From Streptomyces werraensis (GTDB lineage Bacteria; Actinomycetota; Actinomycetes; Streptomycetales; Streptomycetaceae): DNA of 64,000 nt. A program made the translations under genes and the position numbers. Under the pieces are notes generated by a model. That model saw nothing but the letters and a program-made list of their open reading frames with translations, was not told where the DNA came from and did not search any database. The number at the start of each line of letters is the position of its first letter. The first letter of the stretch is position 1. The stretch spans positions 58,290-122,289 of the forward strand of contig BNBX01000004.1 of the NCBI GenBank assembly GCA_014656175.1, read 5' to 3'. This document shows positions 53,981 to 62,996 of the stretch, piece by piece.

Positions 53981-55360
53981 GTGAAGATCCCGGCACGCCC
54001 TCTTGTGGGACCGGCACCCGTCCGCTTTCTTGACCCCATGGCGGACACCACGGGAAACACCCAGGACATCGGCGCGAAGGAAGGGCCCGGCCCCCGGCCG
54101 CGCGGGTCCAGTTGGCGCTACATCGGCCCCGGCATCGTCGTCGCCGCGACCGGCGTGGGCGCCGGGGACCTCGTGGCCACCCTCATCGCGGGCAGCAACT
54201 TCGGCTACACCCTGCTGTGGGCCGCCGTCGTCGGCTGCCTGGTGAAGATCTCCCTCGCGGAGGCGTGCGGCCGGTGGCACCTGTCCACCGGGCGCACCCT
54301 GTTCGACGGCTGGGCCACGCTCGGCCCCTGGACCACCTGGTTCTTCGCCGTCTACGCCGTCATCTGGGGTTTCGTCTACGGCGCCGCCGCCATGTCCTCC
54401 AGCGCGCTGCCGCTCCAGGCGCTGTTCCCGGACGTGATGGACCTCGAGTACTGGGGCATCGCCTGCGGACTGGTGGGCCTGGTCTTCGTCTGGTTCAACA
54501 AGTACGCGGTGTTCGAAAAGGTCATGACCGTCCTGGTGGGCGTCATGTTCGTGGTCACCGTCTACCTGGCGTTCCGCGTCACGCCCAACCTGGGCGACGC
54601 CTTCGCCGGCCTCCTCCCCGTGGTGCCCGACGAGAAGGACTCCATCCTCAACACCCTCGGCCTGATCGGCGGCGTCGGCGGCACCATCACACTGGCCGCC
54701 TACGGCTACTGGGTCAACGCCAAGGGCTGGACCGACAGCGGCTGGATGAAGGTCATGCGGCTGGACAACCGGGTCGCGTACATCACCACCGGCATCTTCG
54801 TCGTCGCGATGCTCTTCGTCGGCGCGGAGCTGCTGCACTCGGCGAACGTCGCCATCTCCGGGGGCGACCAGGGGCTGATCCAGCTCGGCGACATCCTCGA
54901 GGACCGGTACGGGGCGACCACCGGCACCCTGTTCCTGGTCGGCTTCTTCGCCGCCTCCTTCACCTCCCTGATCGGCGTCTGGCACGGCGTGAGCCTGATG
55001 TTCGCCGACTTCCTCGCCCGGCAGCGCGGTGAGCGTCAGGCGCGCGCCGACGAACTGGCCTCCGGCCGCCGGGAACGCTCCTGGGCCTTCCGCGCGTACC
55101 TGCTGTGGCTGACGTTCCCGCCCATGATCCTGCTGTTCCAGGACGAGCCGTTCCGCCTGATCATCATCTACGGCGTCCTCGGCGCCGCCTTCATGCCGTT
55201 CCTCGCCCTGACCCTCCTGTGGCTGCTGAACTCCTCACGCACCCCGCGCGAGTGGCGCAACGGCCACCTCAGCAACGGCATGCTGACGGTCGCGGGCCTG
55301 CTGTTCCTGGTCCTGGCGGTCAAGCAGATCTGGGACCAGCCGTGGTCGGAGTTCTTCTGA
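53981..55360 (+). CDS. Nramp-like transporter without canonical metal-binding motifs
   Basis: A 459-residue LeuT-fold membrane protein of the Nramp superfamily with about 11 hydrophobic segments. In helix 1 the canonical DPGN is replaced by TGVGAGD (within GPGIVVAATGVGAGDLV), and in helix 6 the canonical MPH is replaced by GGTITLAAYGYW. These are the residues that coordinate Mn/Fe in true Nramps, so the substrate is probably different (Mg-type Nramp-related or another solute). GTG at 53981 with AGGGGG five bases upstream was chosen; ATG at 54038 starts closer to the conserved domain but has no ribosome site. Divergent from the carboxypeptidase gene. Confidence 0.82.
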   Translation: MKIPARPLVGPAPVRFLDPMADTTGNTQDIGAKEGPGPRPRGSSWRYIGPGIVVAATGVGAGDLVATLIAGSNFGYTLLWAAVVGCLVKISLAEACGRWHLSTGRTLFDGWATLGPWTTWFFAVYAVIWGFVYGAAAMSSSALPLQALFPDVMDLEYWGIACGLVGLVFVWFNKYAVFEKVMTVLVGVMFVVTVYLAFRVTPNLGDAFAGLLPVVPDEKDSILNTLGLIGGVGGTITLAAYGYWVNAKGWTDSGWMKVMRLDNRVAYITTGIFVVAMLFVGAELLHSANVAISGGDQGLIQLGDILEDRYGATTGTLFLVGFFAASFTSLIGVWHGVSLMFADFLARQRGERQARADELASGRRERSWAFRAYLLWLTFPPMILLFQDEPFRLIIIYGVLGAAFMPFLALTLLWLLNSSRTPREWRNGHLSNGMLTVAGLLFLVLAVKQIWDQPWSEFF

Positions 55361-55382
55361 CCGGTCCGCCGTCCGGCCCGTC

Positions 55383-56648
55383 TCACGCCCCCGCGTCCCA
55401 CACCGTGCTCAGCGCGATCTCCCGCAGCTGCGCCAGGGTGAGCGCGGGGGCGTCGCGCGTGGCGTCCTCGTTCTGGGCCGGCGTGTTGAAGGCGCTGACG
55501 ACGACGCGCAGCCCGTCGGGGCGCAAGGTGTCCGCGGTCCACATGACGACGTCCTTGCCGGCCTTCTCCCCGGGTGACTTCCGGGTGGTGACCAGCGTGC
55601 CGTCGGCCAGCTTCTCGGCGTCCCGGAACAGGTCGCCGGCCACGTCGGACATACCGGGCTGCACATTGATCTGAACGAGGCTCCCGCCCTTGCCGTCGTC
55701 GACGACGAGGTACGCGTAGTCGCCGCCCGGGCCGCTCCGGCCGGTCACCTTCAGGTTCTCGGGCAGCAGACCCATGAGCGTCTTGGCGATCGCCCCGGAC
55801 GGCCTGCCCTCCAAAGGCGCCTCGCCGGTCACGGACGGTTTCGGACTCCGCGGCATGGCGGCGGCGACCCGCCGCCACACGTCGGCGGTGACGACCTCCT
55901 TCAGCTGCTCGACGGAGAGCGGGGGCTGCGGGCGCGACACCGGCGCGTCCTTCTGCGCGGGCGCGTTCCATTCGCTCAGGGTCACGTGCACCCCGTCCGG
56001 CGTGACCAGTTCGGCGTTCCACCACCTGGTGTCCACCCGCCGGTCCGGGTACTCGTAGCCGCGGAGCAGCATGAGCCGGGAGCCGTCCGGCTGTGTGGCG
56101 CTGGTGCAGTCGTCGTGGGCGACGACCGCCTTGTCCGGGCACGTCGTCCACTGGCCCGCCTGCTCCCCGCCGGGGTCCGTCCGGTCGACGCTCAGACCGA
56201 GTGCCGCCGCGCCCTCGCCGTCGTCGAACACCAGCCGCGCGTACGGGGGCGTCGTCGATCCCGTGCCCTGGGCCTGCTCCTCGCTGAACGTGCCCTGCGG
56301 CAGCAGCTCCTTGAGCGAGCGCAGCATGTCGTCGCCCGTGAAAGTCCCGGCGGGCGACGGGCTCGCCGCCGACGGGCTCGCCGTCGCGGCAGGACCGGCC
56401 GCCGCGGAGGTCCGCCGGGGGCCGTGCACGTCGGCGGGCAGGAGCAGCGTCGCACCCACGCCGACCAGGGCGACACCGGTCATCCCGCCGAGCACGGCCG
56501 TACGCCGCAGCAGCTGCTTCCGCCGTCCGCGCACCTCACCTCTGCCGGCGAGGGCGGCCGGGTCGTCGGTGCGGAAGCTGTGGCCGGTGTCGCGCAGCGC
56601 TGCGGCGAACCGGTCCTCGAAGGGATCGGTGTACTGGTTCTCGGGCAT
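55383..56648 (-). CDS. membrane protein with duplicated domain, partner of the SigE-family sigma gene
   Basis: A 421-residue protein: cytoplasmic N-terminus of about 45 residues (DPFEDRFAAALRDTGHSF), one membrane segment (about 52-70), a Ser/Pro/Ala linker and two tandem extracytoplasmic repeats of about 150 residues. Matching repeat landmarks are LLPQGTF/LLPENLK, ARLVFDDGEG/AYLVVDDGKG, WNAELVTPDGVHVTL/WTADTLRPDGLRVVV and the ends VTADVW/ALSTVW. It lies 63 bases after the sigma gene on the same strand, the usual place for an anti-sigma factor or associated sensor, though no zinc motif is present. Role inferred. Confidence 0.8.
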   Translation of the reverse strand: MPENQYTDPFEDRFAAALRDTGHSFRTDDPAALAGRGEVRGRRKQLLRRTAVLGGMTGVALVGVGATLLLPADVHGPRRTSAAAGPAATASPSAASPSPAGTFTGDDMLRSLKELLPQGTFSEEQAQGTGSTTPPYARLVFDDGEGAAALGLSVDRTDPGGEQAGQWTTCPDKAVVAHDDCTSATQPDGSRLMLLRGYEYPDRRVDTRWWNAELVTPDGVHVTLSEWNAPAQKDAPVSRPQPPLSVEQLKEVVTADVWRRVAAAMPRSPKPSVTGEAPLEGRPSGAIAKTLMGLLPENLKVTGRSGPGGDYAYLVVDDGKGGSLVQINVQPGMSDVAGDLFRDAEKLADGTLVTTRKSPGEKAGKDVVMWTADTLRPDGLRVVVSAFNTPAQNEDATRDAPALTLAQLREIALSTVWDAGA

Positions 56649-56711
56649 GACGAACCCACCTTTCTGCGGGTGTGAGCGTAGGAGGTCGATGAAGGGGCCG
56701 GGCGGCCGGCG

Positions 56712-57221
56712 TCAGGGGCGGGAGAACTCGTGGAGGTCCTCGCCCAGCAGCTCCCGCAGCCGGCCGAGCGCGCGGACGCACCGCGTGCGCACCGCCGCCG
56801 AGCTGACGTTCAGCACGTCGGCGGTCTGCTCCACCGAGCGGTCCTCCCAGTAGCGCAGGACGACCACGGCGCGGTCCTTGACGGGCAGCCTGGCGAGCGC
56901 GGCCATCAGCGTCAGCCTCAGTGGCGCGTCACCGCCGTCGGCGCCCGGCAGGTCGGGGAACGTGTCGGTCGCCCGCTCCCGGCTGCTGCGCAGTCTGCGG
57001 TGGGCGAGGAAGGTACGGGTGAGCACGGTCTGCGCGTACGCGGCCGGGTTCTCCGCCCGTGAGACGCGCCCCCAGCGGACGTACAGCCGGCCGAAGGTCT
57101 CCTGCACAAGGTCCTCGGCGAGGTGCGTGTCCCCGGCGGTGAGCAGGCACGCGGACCGGTACAGGTGGCCCGCCCGCGCCGAGGCGAACTCCGTGTAGTC
57201 CGCTCTGCGCTGCTGTCTCAT
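56712..57221 (-). CDS. SigE-family ECF RNA polymerase sigma factor
   Basis: A 169-residue ECF sigma factor. Region 2 (about 10-75) has YRSACLLTAGDTHLAEDLVQ and ETFGRLYVRW; region 4 (about 110-160) has LPVKDRAVVVLRYWEDRSVE and VLNVSSAAVRTRCVRALGRL. This is the streptomycete SigE-family (SigE_rel) type rather than the envelope-stress SigE itself. ATG at 57221 with an upstream GGGGGACGGCGG fits. Co-transcribed with the membrane protein downstream, which may control it. Target promoters are not evident. Confidence 0.92.
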   Translation of the reverse strand: MRQQRRADYTEFASARAGHLYRSACLLTAGDTHLAEDLVQETFGRLYVRWGRVSRAENPAAYAQTVLTRTFLAHRRLRSSRERATDTFPDLPGADGGDAPLRLTLMAALARLPVKDRAVVVLRYWEDRSVEQTADVLNVSSAAVRTRCVRALGRLRELLGEDLHEFSRP

Positions 57222-57405
57222 TCCGCCGTCCCCCGTCGTGGCTCCCCGAACCGCTCTCACCTCACTGATGCGGTGGACCCGGAGAAATGTTTCATGTGGC
57301 GGCGGACACAGCGCGCGCGGTCCGTTGTCAGTGGCCGCTGCCAGGATGACCGCGTCCTTCACCGGCGCGCACGAGCGCCGGCCGTCGACCTGTCGTGGAG
57401 CCATC

Positions 57406-57909
57406 GTGGGCATGATCGGGGAGTACGCGCGCCTGACGGCCGCCGAGTTCGAGCGCGCGGTCGGCGATCCGGACTGGGCGTACGAGCGTGTTCAGGAGCT
57501 GACCGAGCAGGAGTGGGACGCGGAGCCGCCGGGGGACCGGGCACGCCGCTTCGAGACCGACAAGATGTGGCACGCCCTCGACTTCCTGCTCCGGCGCATC
57601 GGTTTCCCCGTGGACGTCGTCTTCGGCGAGGAGGAGATACCCGGCGCGGAGAACTGGAGCTACGGACCGCCCCGCTGCCTCACCCCGGAGCAGGTCCGCA
57701 CCGCCGCCGAGGCCTTCGCCGCCACGCCTTCCGCCCGGCTGACCGAGGGGGTCACCCCGGCCGACCTGGCCGCGGCGGACATCTACCCGACGATCGTCTG
57801 GGAGCGCGGTGAGCCGCTGGACGAGGTGACCGCCCACTACGAGGCCCTGGTGCCGTACTTCCGCGCGGCGGCCCGTGACGGGGACGGCCTTCTGCTCTGG
57901 ATCAGCTGA
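57406..57909 (+). CDS. DUF1877 (YfbM) family protein
   Basis: A 167-residue soluble protein of the YfbM/DUF1877 family with the family layout MIGEYARLTAAEFERA, KMWHALDFLLRR and a C-terminal EALVPYFRAAARDGDGLLLW. GTG at 57406 has GGAG five bases upstream; ATG at 57412 is an alternative. It is divergent from the sigma factor gene (184 bases apart) and converges with the chitinase across a strong terminator. Function unknown. Confidence 0.85.
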   Translation: MGMIGEYARLTAAEFERAVGDPDWAYERVQELTEQEWDAEPPGDRARRFETDKMWHALDFLLRRIGFPVDVVFGEEEIPGAENWSYGPPRCLTPEQVRTAAEAFAATPSARLTEGVTPADLAAADIYPTIVWERGEPLDEVTAHYEALVPYFRAAARDGDGLLLWIS

Positions 57910-57927
57910 CCGGCGCGGAGACACCGC

Positions 57928-57955
57928 GCCCCTGCCCGGTGGGCCGGGCAGGGGC
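57928..57955. terminator. bidirectional hairpin terminator
   Basis: Perfect 12-base arms (57928-57939 with 57944-57955) and a four-base loop between the convergent DUF1877 and chitinase genes. Confidence 0.8.
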
Positions 57956-57978
57956 GGTCGGGGCGGAAGCCGGATCGG

Positions 57979-59685
57979 CTACGGCAGCGCGTGGACGTGC
58001 GGGCCCACCGCGTTCGACCAGGCGTTGCCCGCCGTGGCGTCCCAGTTGGTGGACCAGGTCATCGCGCCACGCAGACCCGGGTAGGTCTTCGAGGGCTTGA
58101 ACGAGCCGCAGTTGGTGCCGCGGGTCAGGCAGTCCAGGGCGGCGTTCACCACGGACGGCGCGACATAGCCGCTGCCCGCGCCCCGGGTGGAGGCCGGCAG
58201 GCCGAGGCCCACCTGGGACGGGTCGAGGCCGTTCTCCAGCTGGATGCAGGCCAGCGCGGTGAGGAAGTCCACCGAACCCTGGCTGTAGACCTTGCCGTCG
58301 CAGCCCAGCATCGAACCGCTGTTGTAGTACTGCATGTTGACGACCGTGAGGATGTCCTTCACGTTCAGCGCCGTCCGGAAGTAGGAGTTGGACGTCGACT
58401 GCATGTCGATGGTCTGCGGCGCCATCGTCAGGATCATCGACGCGCCCGCCTTCGCGGACAGCTGCCGCAGCGCCTGCGTCATGTAGGTCGCGTTCAGCCC
58501 GTTCTCCAGGTCGATGTCGACGCCGTCGAAGCCGTACTCCCGCATCAGGGCGTACACCGAGTCGGCGAAGTTCGTCGCGGAGGCGGAGTCGTTCACCGCG
58601 ACGGTGCCCTTCTCGCCGCCCACCGAGATGATGACCTTCTTGCCGGCCGCCTGCTTGGCGCGGACGTCCGCCTTGAACTGGTCGACGGTGTAGCCGTTCA
58701 GGCCTGCCGAGTCAAGGTTGAAGGTGACGGCGCCCGGGGTGCCGGTGGCGTCGGCGAAGGCGACCGCGATGATGTCGTACTGGGCCGGCACGTCGGAGAT
58801 CTTCTGCACGGCCGCGCCGTTGTTGAAGTTCTGCCAGTAGCCGGTGACCGCGTGCCGGGGCAGGTCACCGCCCCCGCCGCCGTTCTCCCGGGTGCGCACG
58901 GACACCGCCGCCGACTTGGCGGACTCGCCCGCGGCGTTGGTCGCCGTGACCTGGAAGCTGTACGACGTGGAGGCCGCGAGCCCGGTCACGGTGGCCGAGG
59001 TGCCGGTCACGGCGGTCGCCCGGGTGCCGTCGCGGTAGACGGTGTAGCCGGTCGCGCCGGACACCGCGTTCCACGCCAGCGTCACCGAACCGGCCGTCGT
59101 GCCGGAGACGGTCAGCCCGCCCGGGGTGGCCGGGACCGTCGGCTCCGGGTCACCGCCGCCGCCTCCGTCGGGGCCGAGGACGGACACGTCGTCGACGTAG
59201 TAGGGCTGCTGGCCGTACCAGCCGTGGGTGTAGACCGTCACGGACGTGGTGCTCGAACCGGTGGTGAAGCTGGTCGACAGCTGCTTCCAGGCGGAGGAGT
59301 CCGGCGTCCAGGTGGACACGTCCGTGGTGCCGGTGCCGGTCACGCCCAGGTAGGCGTACCCGCCCTGCACCCATCCGGTCAGCCGGTACGTCGAGCCCGG
59401 CCGCACCGCGACCGTCTGGGAACAGCGGGCGTTGTCCTGCCCGGCGGGCGTGGCCTTCAGCGCGGACGCGCCGCCGTGCACGGGGGAGGAGACGACACTG
59501 CCGCTGTTCGCGGAGCAGCTCCAGCCGCTCAGGCCCGACTCGAACCCGGCGTTCTTCGCGTTGTTGACGTCGGCCGCGGTCGCCTGGCCCGCTCCGGCGA
59601 GGGGAAGGGCGAGGGCCAGGGCGGAGACGAGGGCGGCCGCCCAGGGGCGTCTGCCGCGTCCGGGCGTACGGGATGCGCGGTCCAC
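57979..59685 (-). CDS. secreted GH18 chitinase with carbohydrate-binding and FnIII domains
   Basis: A 568-residue extracellular chitinase. A signal peptide (about 1-38, ending AGAGQATAAD) is followed by a carbohydrate-binding module (about 40-175), a Gly/Pro linker, one fibronectin III domain (about 182-268), a Gly linker and a GH18 catalytic domain (about 275-568). The catalytic motif DGVDIDLE spans 387-394 with proton donor E394. This is the streptomycete ChiC/Chi63-type layout. GTG at 59685 with GGAGG seven bases upstream is the start. Its promoter carries the classic chitinase direct repeats, so it is probably induced by chitin and repressed by glucose. Confidence 0.95.
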   Translation of the reverse strand: MDRASRTPGRGRRPWAAALVSALALALPLAGAGQATAADVNNAKNAGFESGLSGWSCSANSGSVVSSPVHGGASALKATPAGQDNARCSQTVAVRPGSTYRLTGWVQGGYAYLGVTGTGTTDVSTWTPDSSAWKQLSTSFTTGSSTTSVTVYTHGWYGQQPYYVDDVSVLGPDGGGGGDPEPTVPATPGGLTVSGTTAGSVTLAWNAVSGATGYTVYRDGTRATAVTGTSATVTGLAASTSYSFQVTATNAAGESAKSAAVSVRTRENGGGGGDLPRHAVTGYWQNFNNGAAVQKISDVPAQYDIIAVAFADATGTPGAVTFNLDSAGLNGYTVDQFKADVRAKQAAGKKVIISVGGEKGTVAVNDSASATNFADSVYALMREYGFDGVDIDLENGLNATYMTQALRQLSAKAGASMILTMAPQTIDMQSTSNSYFRTALNVKDILTVVNMQYYNSGSMLGCDGKVYSQGSVDFLTALACIQLENGLDPSQVGLGLPASTRGAGSGYVAPSVVNAALDCLTRGTNCGSFKPSKTYPGLRGAMTWSTNWDATAGNAWSNAVGPHVHALP

Positions 59686-59751
59686 TTGGGGCCTCCGGTG
59701 GGGGAGTTGGGGAGGGGAAGCGACGGTGGCCACCGTTGATGCGTCACACCG

Positions 59752-59789
59752 TGGTCCAGACCAATCCGCTTGTCAATAGGTCCAGACCG
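59752..59789 (-). promoter_or_regulatory. chitinase promoter: two 12-bp direct repeats with -35 TTGACA between
   Basis: TGGTCCAGACCA (59752-59763) and AGGTCCAGACCG (59778-59789) have a 26-base period. Between them, on the minus strand, lies a consensus -35 TTGACA (59771-59776). This matches the direct repeats known from streptomycete chitinase promoters, which also resemble DasR sites (consensus around TGGTCTAGACCA). Confidence 0.85.
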
Positions 59790-60106
59790 GAAACGGCGGC
59801 GCCCGCACGCGAGTAGGGCGACGGGCGGGTGGGAAGCGTGGCCCGGAGGGACCGGAGCGGGTCCGGCGTCAAGCCGGGTGCACCAAACCCACACGGTCGG
59901 TGCCGTATCGAGACCGGCGAGATGATCGACCTGCCCCGGTTTGACGCATTGTGAGTCCGAGGAGTTGCTGTTCGGCTGCCCAAAGGCTGTTCTCCGGTCA
60001 CAGACCCGCGGATACAGTGCTGAGGTAGTCACGCAGTGAAGTCACGAGGGTGCACCGGAGTAACACCCGGTGGGCCGACGGGCATGGGGAGAACGGGGAG
60101 CCGCGC
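59790..60106 (+). promoter_or_regulatory. leader and promoter region of the Tad-like operon
   Basis: TTCTCC (59990-59995) and TACAGT (60013-60018), 17 bases apart, could form a promoter about 95 bases before the first gene of the operon. TTGACG is also present at 59941-59946. No gene is seen in this stretch. Confidence 0.35.
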
Positions 60107-60958
60107 GTGCCAACTGCCGTTGCCGTGACCGGCGCCGACATGGCGCTGCCGGCGCAGGACGAACGGACGCTGCCCGCCGTCGTGCTGCGCGACGTCGACA
60201 CCCGCCCGCTCGATCAGGTGCTGACCGAGCTCCAGGCCGTCGTCGAGGCGCACGGCCATGTCGTCGTCGTGTGCTCCCCGGCCACCCCGGCCCCCGTCCT
60301 GCGGCGGCTGCACACCCTGCGCTCCCTGCTGGAGAGCGACCGGATAGCGCTGTTCCGCCCCGACCTGCCGCCGCTCGCCGTGGCCGTGCTGGCCCGCCAG
60401 TTACGGCAGCTCGCCTCCTGCGACATCGGTCCCGGCGTGCTCGCCTCGGCCGGCCGGCTGCTCACCCACTACCTGCACGCCGGGGCGCTGCTGGGCTCCG
60501 TCGCCCGCCTCGACCGGGTCCCCGTCGACCTCAAGCAGCACGCCAAGTCCTGGCTGCCCGGCAGCCAGTTCGCCGTCCTCGCCCACCCCCAGCCGCAGCT
60601 CGTGCGCCTCGGCCCCGACGCCATGCTGGACGGACCCGAGTTCGGCACCTGGATGCTCGTCGCCCGCGGCCAGCTCCCCTCCGACTGGGTCACCGCCACC
60701 CTGGCGCCCGCCTGGCGGGTGCAAGGCCTGCGCGAGGCGCCGCTGCCCGCCGAGTCCGGGCGCTGGTGGGGCACCGGCAAGCTCGTCGAGTTCTGCACCT
60801 TCCTGCCCGACCTGTCCGTCCTCTACCAACTGGTCACGTCCGTACGGCGCGGCACCTGCCACTGGTGCGGCATCGACGTCATCGGCGACCGCTGCGTGTT
60901 CTGCTCGGCCACCCCGCCCGCCCCCGAGGCCAGACCGGCCCTCACCCGACGCACCTGA
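60107..60958 (+). CDS. hypothetical protein with C-terminal zinc ribbon, first gene of the Tad-like operon
   Basis: A 283-residue soluble protein of unknown family. The bulk is alpha/beta (GHVVVVCSPATPAPVLRRLH, VAVLARQLRQLASCDIG); the C-terminus holds four cysteines as CHWC and CVFC spaced like a zinc ribbon (about 255-272). No membrane segment. GTG at 60107 with GGGAG upstream. It stands just before cpaB- and cpaE-like genes in the same direction (70 bases), so it probably belongs to the secretion locus as a cytoplasmic factor; its role is not inferable. Confidence 0.75.
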   Translation: MPTAVAVTGADMALPAQDERTLPAVVLRDVDTRPLDQVLTELQAVVEAHGHVVVVCSPATPAPVLRRLHTLRSLLESDRIALFRPDLPPLAVAVLARQLRQLASCDIGPGVLASAGRLLTHYLHAGALLGSVARLDRVPVDLKQHAKSWLPGSQFAVLAHPQPQLVRLGPDAMLDGPEFGTWMLVARGQLPSDWVTATLAPAWRVQGLREAPLPAESGRWWGTGKLVEFCTFLPDLSVLYQLVTSVRRGTCHWCGIDVIGDRCVFCSATPPAPEARPALTRRT

Positions 60959-61028
60959 CCCGTCCGTCCACCGCACGAGCCCGCACCGTCCCGCTCGACC
61001 GCCACCCCCCAACGAGGTTGCACGGTTC

Positions 61029-61733
61029 ATGAACTCCCGTCAGCGCCGAGGCGTGATACTCATCCTCCTGTCGGTCCTGTGCGCCCTCTGCGCGTTCGCC
61101 GGCGTGCTCTCCGTCATCAACGACGTGCGCTCCAAGGTCGGCCCCGAGGTCGCCGCCTACCGGCTGAAGACCGACATCGCGCCCTACACCACGCTCGGCG
61201 CCGACCAGTTCGAGCGGATCGAGATGCCCGAGCGCTGGCTGTCGGAGAACGCCGTCACCGACCTCGACGACATCCGCGGCAAGATCGCCGTCACCACCCT
61301 GCGCAAGGGCTCGCTGCTGCAGACCGACATGATCGTGGACCGGCCCGCCCTCCGGCCGGGGCAGCAGGAGGTCGCCATCATGATCGACGCGGCGACGGGC
61401 GTGGCCGGCAAGATCACCCCGGGCTCCACGGTCAACGTGTACGCCACCTTCGAGGGGCAGCGCGAGGGCGACCCCGACCAGTCGAAGATCATCGTCACCG
61501 GCGCCAAGGTCCTCGACGTCGGCCGGCTCACCGCCCTCCAGCCCGACGAGGACGACCGCCGGGGCCCCGCCGACGCCGTCCCCATCACCTTCGCGCTGTC
61601 CACCCTCGACGCCCAGCGCATCACCTACGCCGAGTCGTTCGCCCAGCGGGTGCGGCTCGCGCTGGTCGGCCCCGGGGGCGACACGGGCGTCCCCGAGAAG
61701 GACCGGACGTACGAACTCGCGCAGGACAAGTGA
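61029..61733 (+). CDS. CpaB/RcpC-like SAF-domain protein
   Basis: A 234-residue protein with an N-terminal membrane segment (about 8-27, VILILLSVLCALCAFAGVLS) and a SAF domain (about 45-110, KTDIAPYTTLGADQFERIEM, LRKGSLLQTDM), as in Flp pilus assembly protein CpaB. CpaB proteins sit at the outer face of Tad machines and help pass the pilin. Followed ten bases later by the cpaE-like gene. In Gram-positive actinobacteria the exact role is inferred. Confidence 0.85.
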   Translation: MNSRQRRGVILILLSVLCALCAFAGVLSVINDVRSKVGPEVAAYRLKTDIAPYTTLGADQFERIEMPERWLSENAVTDLDDIRGKIAVTTLRKGSLLQTDMIVDRPALRPGQQEVAIMIDAATGVAGKITPGSTVNVYATFEGQREGDPDQSKIIVTGAKVLDVGRLTALQPDEDDRRGPADAVPITFALSTLDAQRITYAESFAQRVRLALVGPGGDTGVPEKDRTYELAQDK

Positions 61734-61742
61734 GAGGCCCGC

Positions 61743-62996
61743 ATGTCCACCAGGATCCTCCCGGCAGTCGGTGACGCGGACGCGGCCCGGTCCCTCACCA
61801 CCCTGATCGGCCAGCTCCCCGACACGGAGCCGATGGCCCCGGTGACCGACTCCACGCAGCTCGTCGACACCCTCTCCCGGCTGGCCGCCGAGTCCCTGGA
61901 CGAACTGCCCGAGGTGGTCGTCGTCCACGAGCGGATCGGCCCCGTCCCCGCGCTGGAACTGATCCGCGAGGTCGCCCTGCGCTTCCCCGCCGTCGGCGTC
62001 GTCCTCGTCACCTCCGACGCGAGCCCCGGCCTCTTCCAGGCCGCCATGGACCACGGCGCCCGCGGCCTGGCCGCCCTCCCGCTGAGCTACGAGGAGCTCG
62101 CCAGCCGGGTCCAGGCGGTCGCCCAGTGGTCGGCCGGCGTACGGCGCCACCTGGGCGCCGGCGCCGACCCGGTCTCCGGCGCCGGGGGCACCGTCGTCAC
62201 CGTCAGCGGCGCCAAAGGAGGGGTCGGCGCCACCCTCACCGCGGTGCAGCTCGCACTCGCCGCCCAGACCTCCGGACGCGCCACCGCCCTGGTCGACATG
62301 GATCTCCAGACCGGGGACGTCGCCTCCTATCTGGACGTCCAGTTCCGGCGGTCCGTCGTCGACCTGGCCGCGATCAACGACATCTCCCCGCGCGTCCTCG
62401 CCGACGCCGTCTTCCGCCACGACAGCGGACTCGCCCTGCTCCTCGCCCCCGCCGAGGGCGAACGCGGCGAGGAGGTCACCGACCGGGCGGCCCGTCACAT
62501 CGTCGGTGCCCTGCGCTCCCGCTACGAGGTCGTCGTCGTCGACTGCGGCGCCCAGCTCGGCGGCGCCGGCGCGGCGGCCGTGGAGATGGCCGACCAGGCC
62601 CTGCTGGTCACCACCCCCGACGTGATCGCCGTACGGGGCGCCAAGCGGGCCGTGCGGATGTGGGACCGGCTGCAGATCCGCAAGGCGGAGGAGACCACGG
62701 TCGTCGTCAACCGGCACACCCGGTCCACGGAGATCCAGCCGCCGCTCATCGCGCGGATCACCGGCACCGCGGTCGCCGCCACCACGGTCCCCGCCCACTT
62801 CAAGGAGCTCCAGGGCGTGGTGGACGCCGGACGCGTGCACGAACTGGAGGCGAAGAGCACCGTGAAGCAGGCGATGTGGGCGCTGGCCGGCGAACTCGGC
62901 CTGGTGCGGACCGCGCAGACCGGCCACAAGGGCGGCCGGCTGCGCGGCGACCGGGGCGCGGCCGGCTTCCGGCGGCGCAGGGACGGCACGGGATGA
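61743..62996 (+). CDS. CpaE/TadZ-like ATPase
   Basis: A 417-residue cytosolic protein with an N-terminal receiver-like domain (about 55-130) and a MinD/ParA-type ATPase domain (from about 148). The deviant Walker A reads SGAKGGVGATL (K158, with A163 where ParA has Lys), typical of TadZ/CpaE; the partner motif VVVDCGAQLGG is Walker B-like. In other Tad systems this protein marks the cell site where the machine is built. Its stop overlaps the next start (ATGA). Confidence 0.88.
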   Translation: MSTRILPAVGDADAARSLTTLIGQLPDTEPMAPVTDSTQLVDTLSRLAAESLDELPEVVVVHERIGPVPALELIREVALRFPAVGVVLVTSDASPGLFQAAMDHGARGLAALPLSYEELASRVQAVAQWSAGVRRHLGAGADPVSGAGGTVVTVSGAKGGVGATLTAVQLALAAQTSGRATALVDMDLQTGDVASYLDVQFRRSVVDLAAINDISPRVLADAVFRHDSGLALLLAPAEGERGEEVTDRAARHIVGALRSRYEVVVVDCGAQLGGAGAAAVEMADQALLVTTPDVIAVRGAKRAVRMWDRLQIRKAEETTVVVNRHTRSTEIQPPLIARITGTAVAATTVPAHFKELQGVVDAGRVHELEAKSTVKQAMWALAGELGLVRTAQTGHKGGRLRGDRGAAGFRRRRDGTG

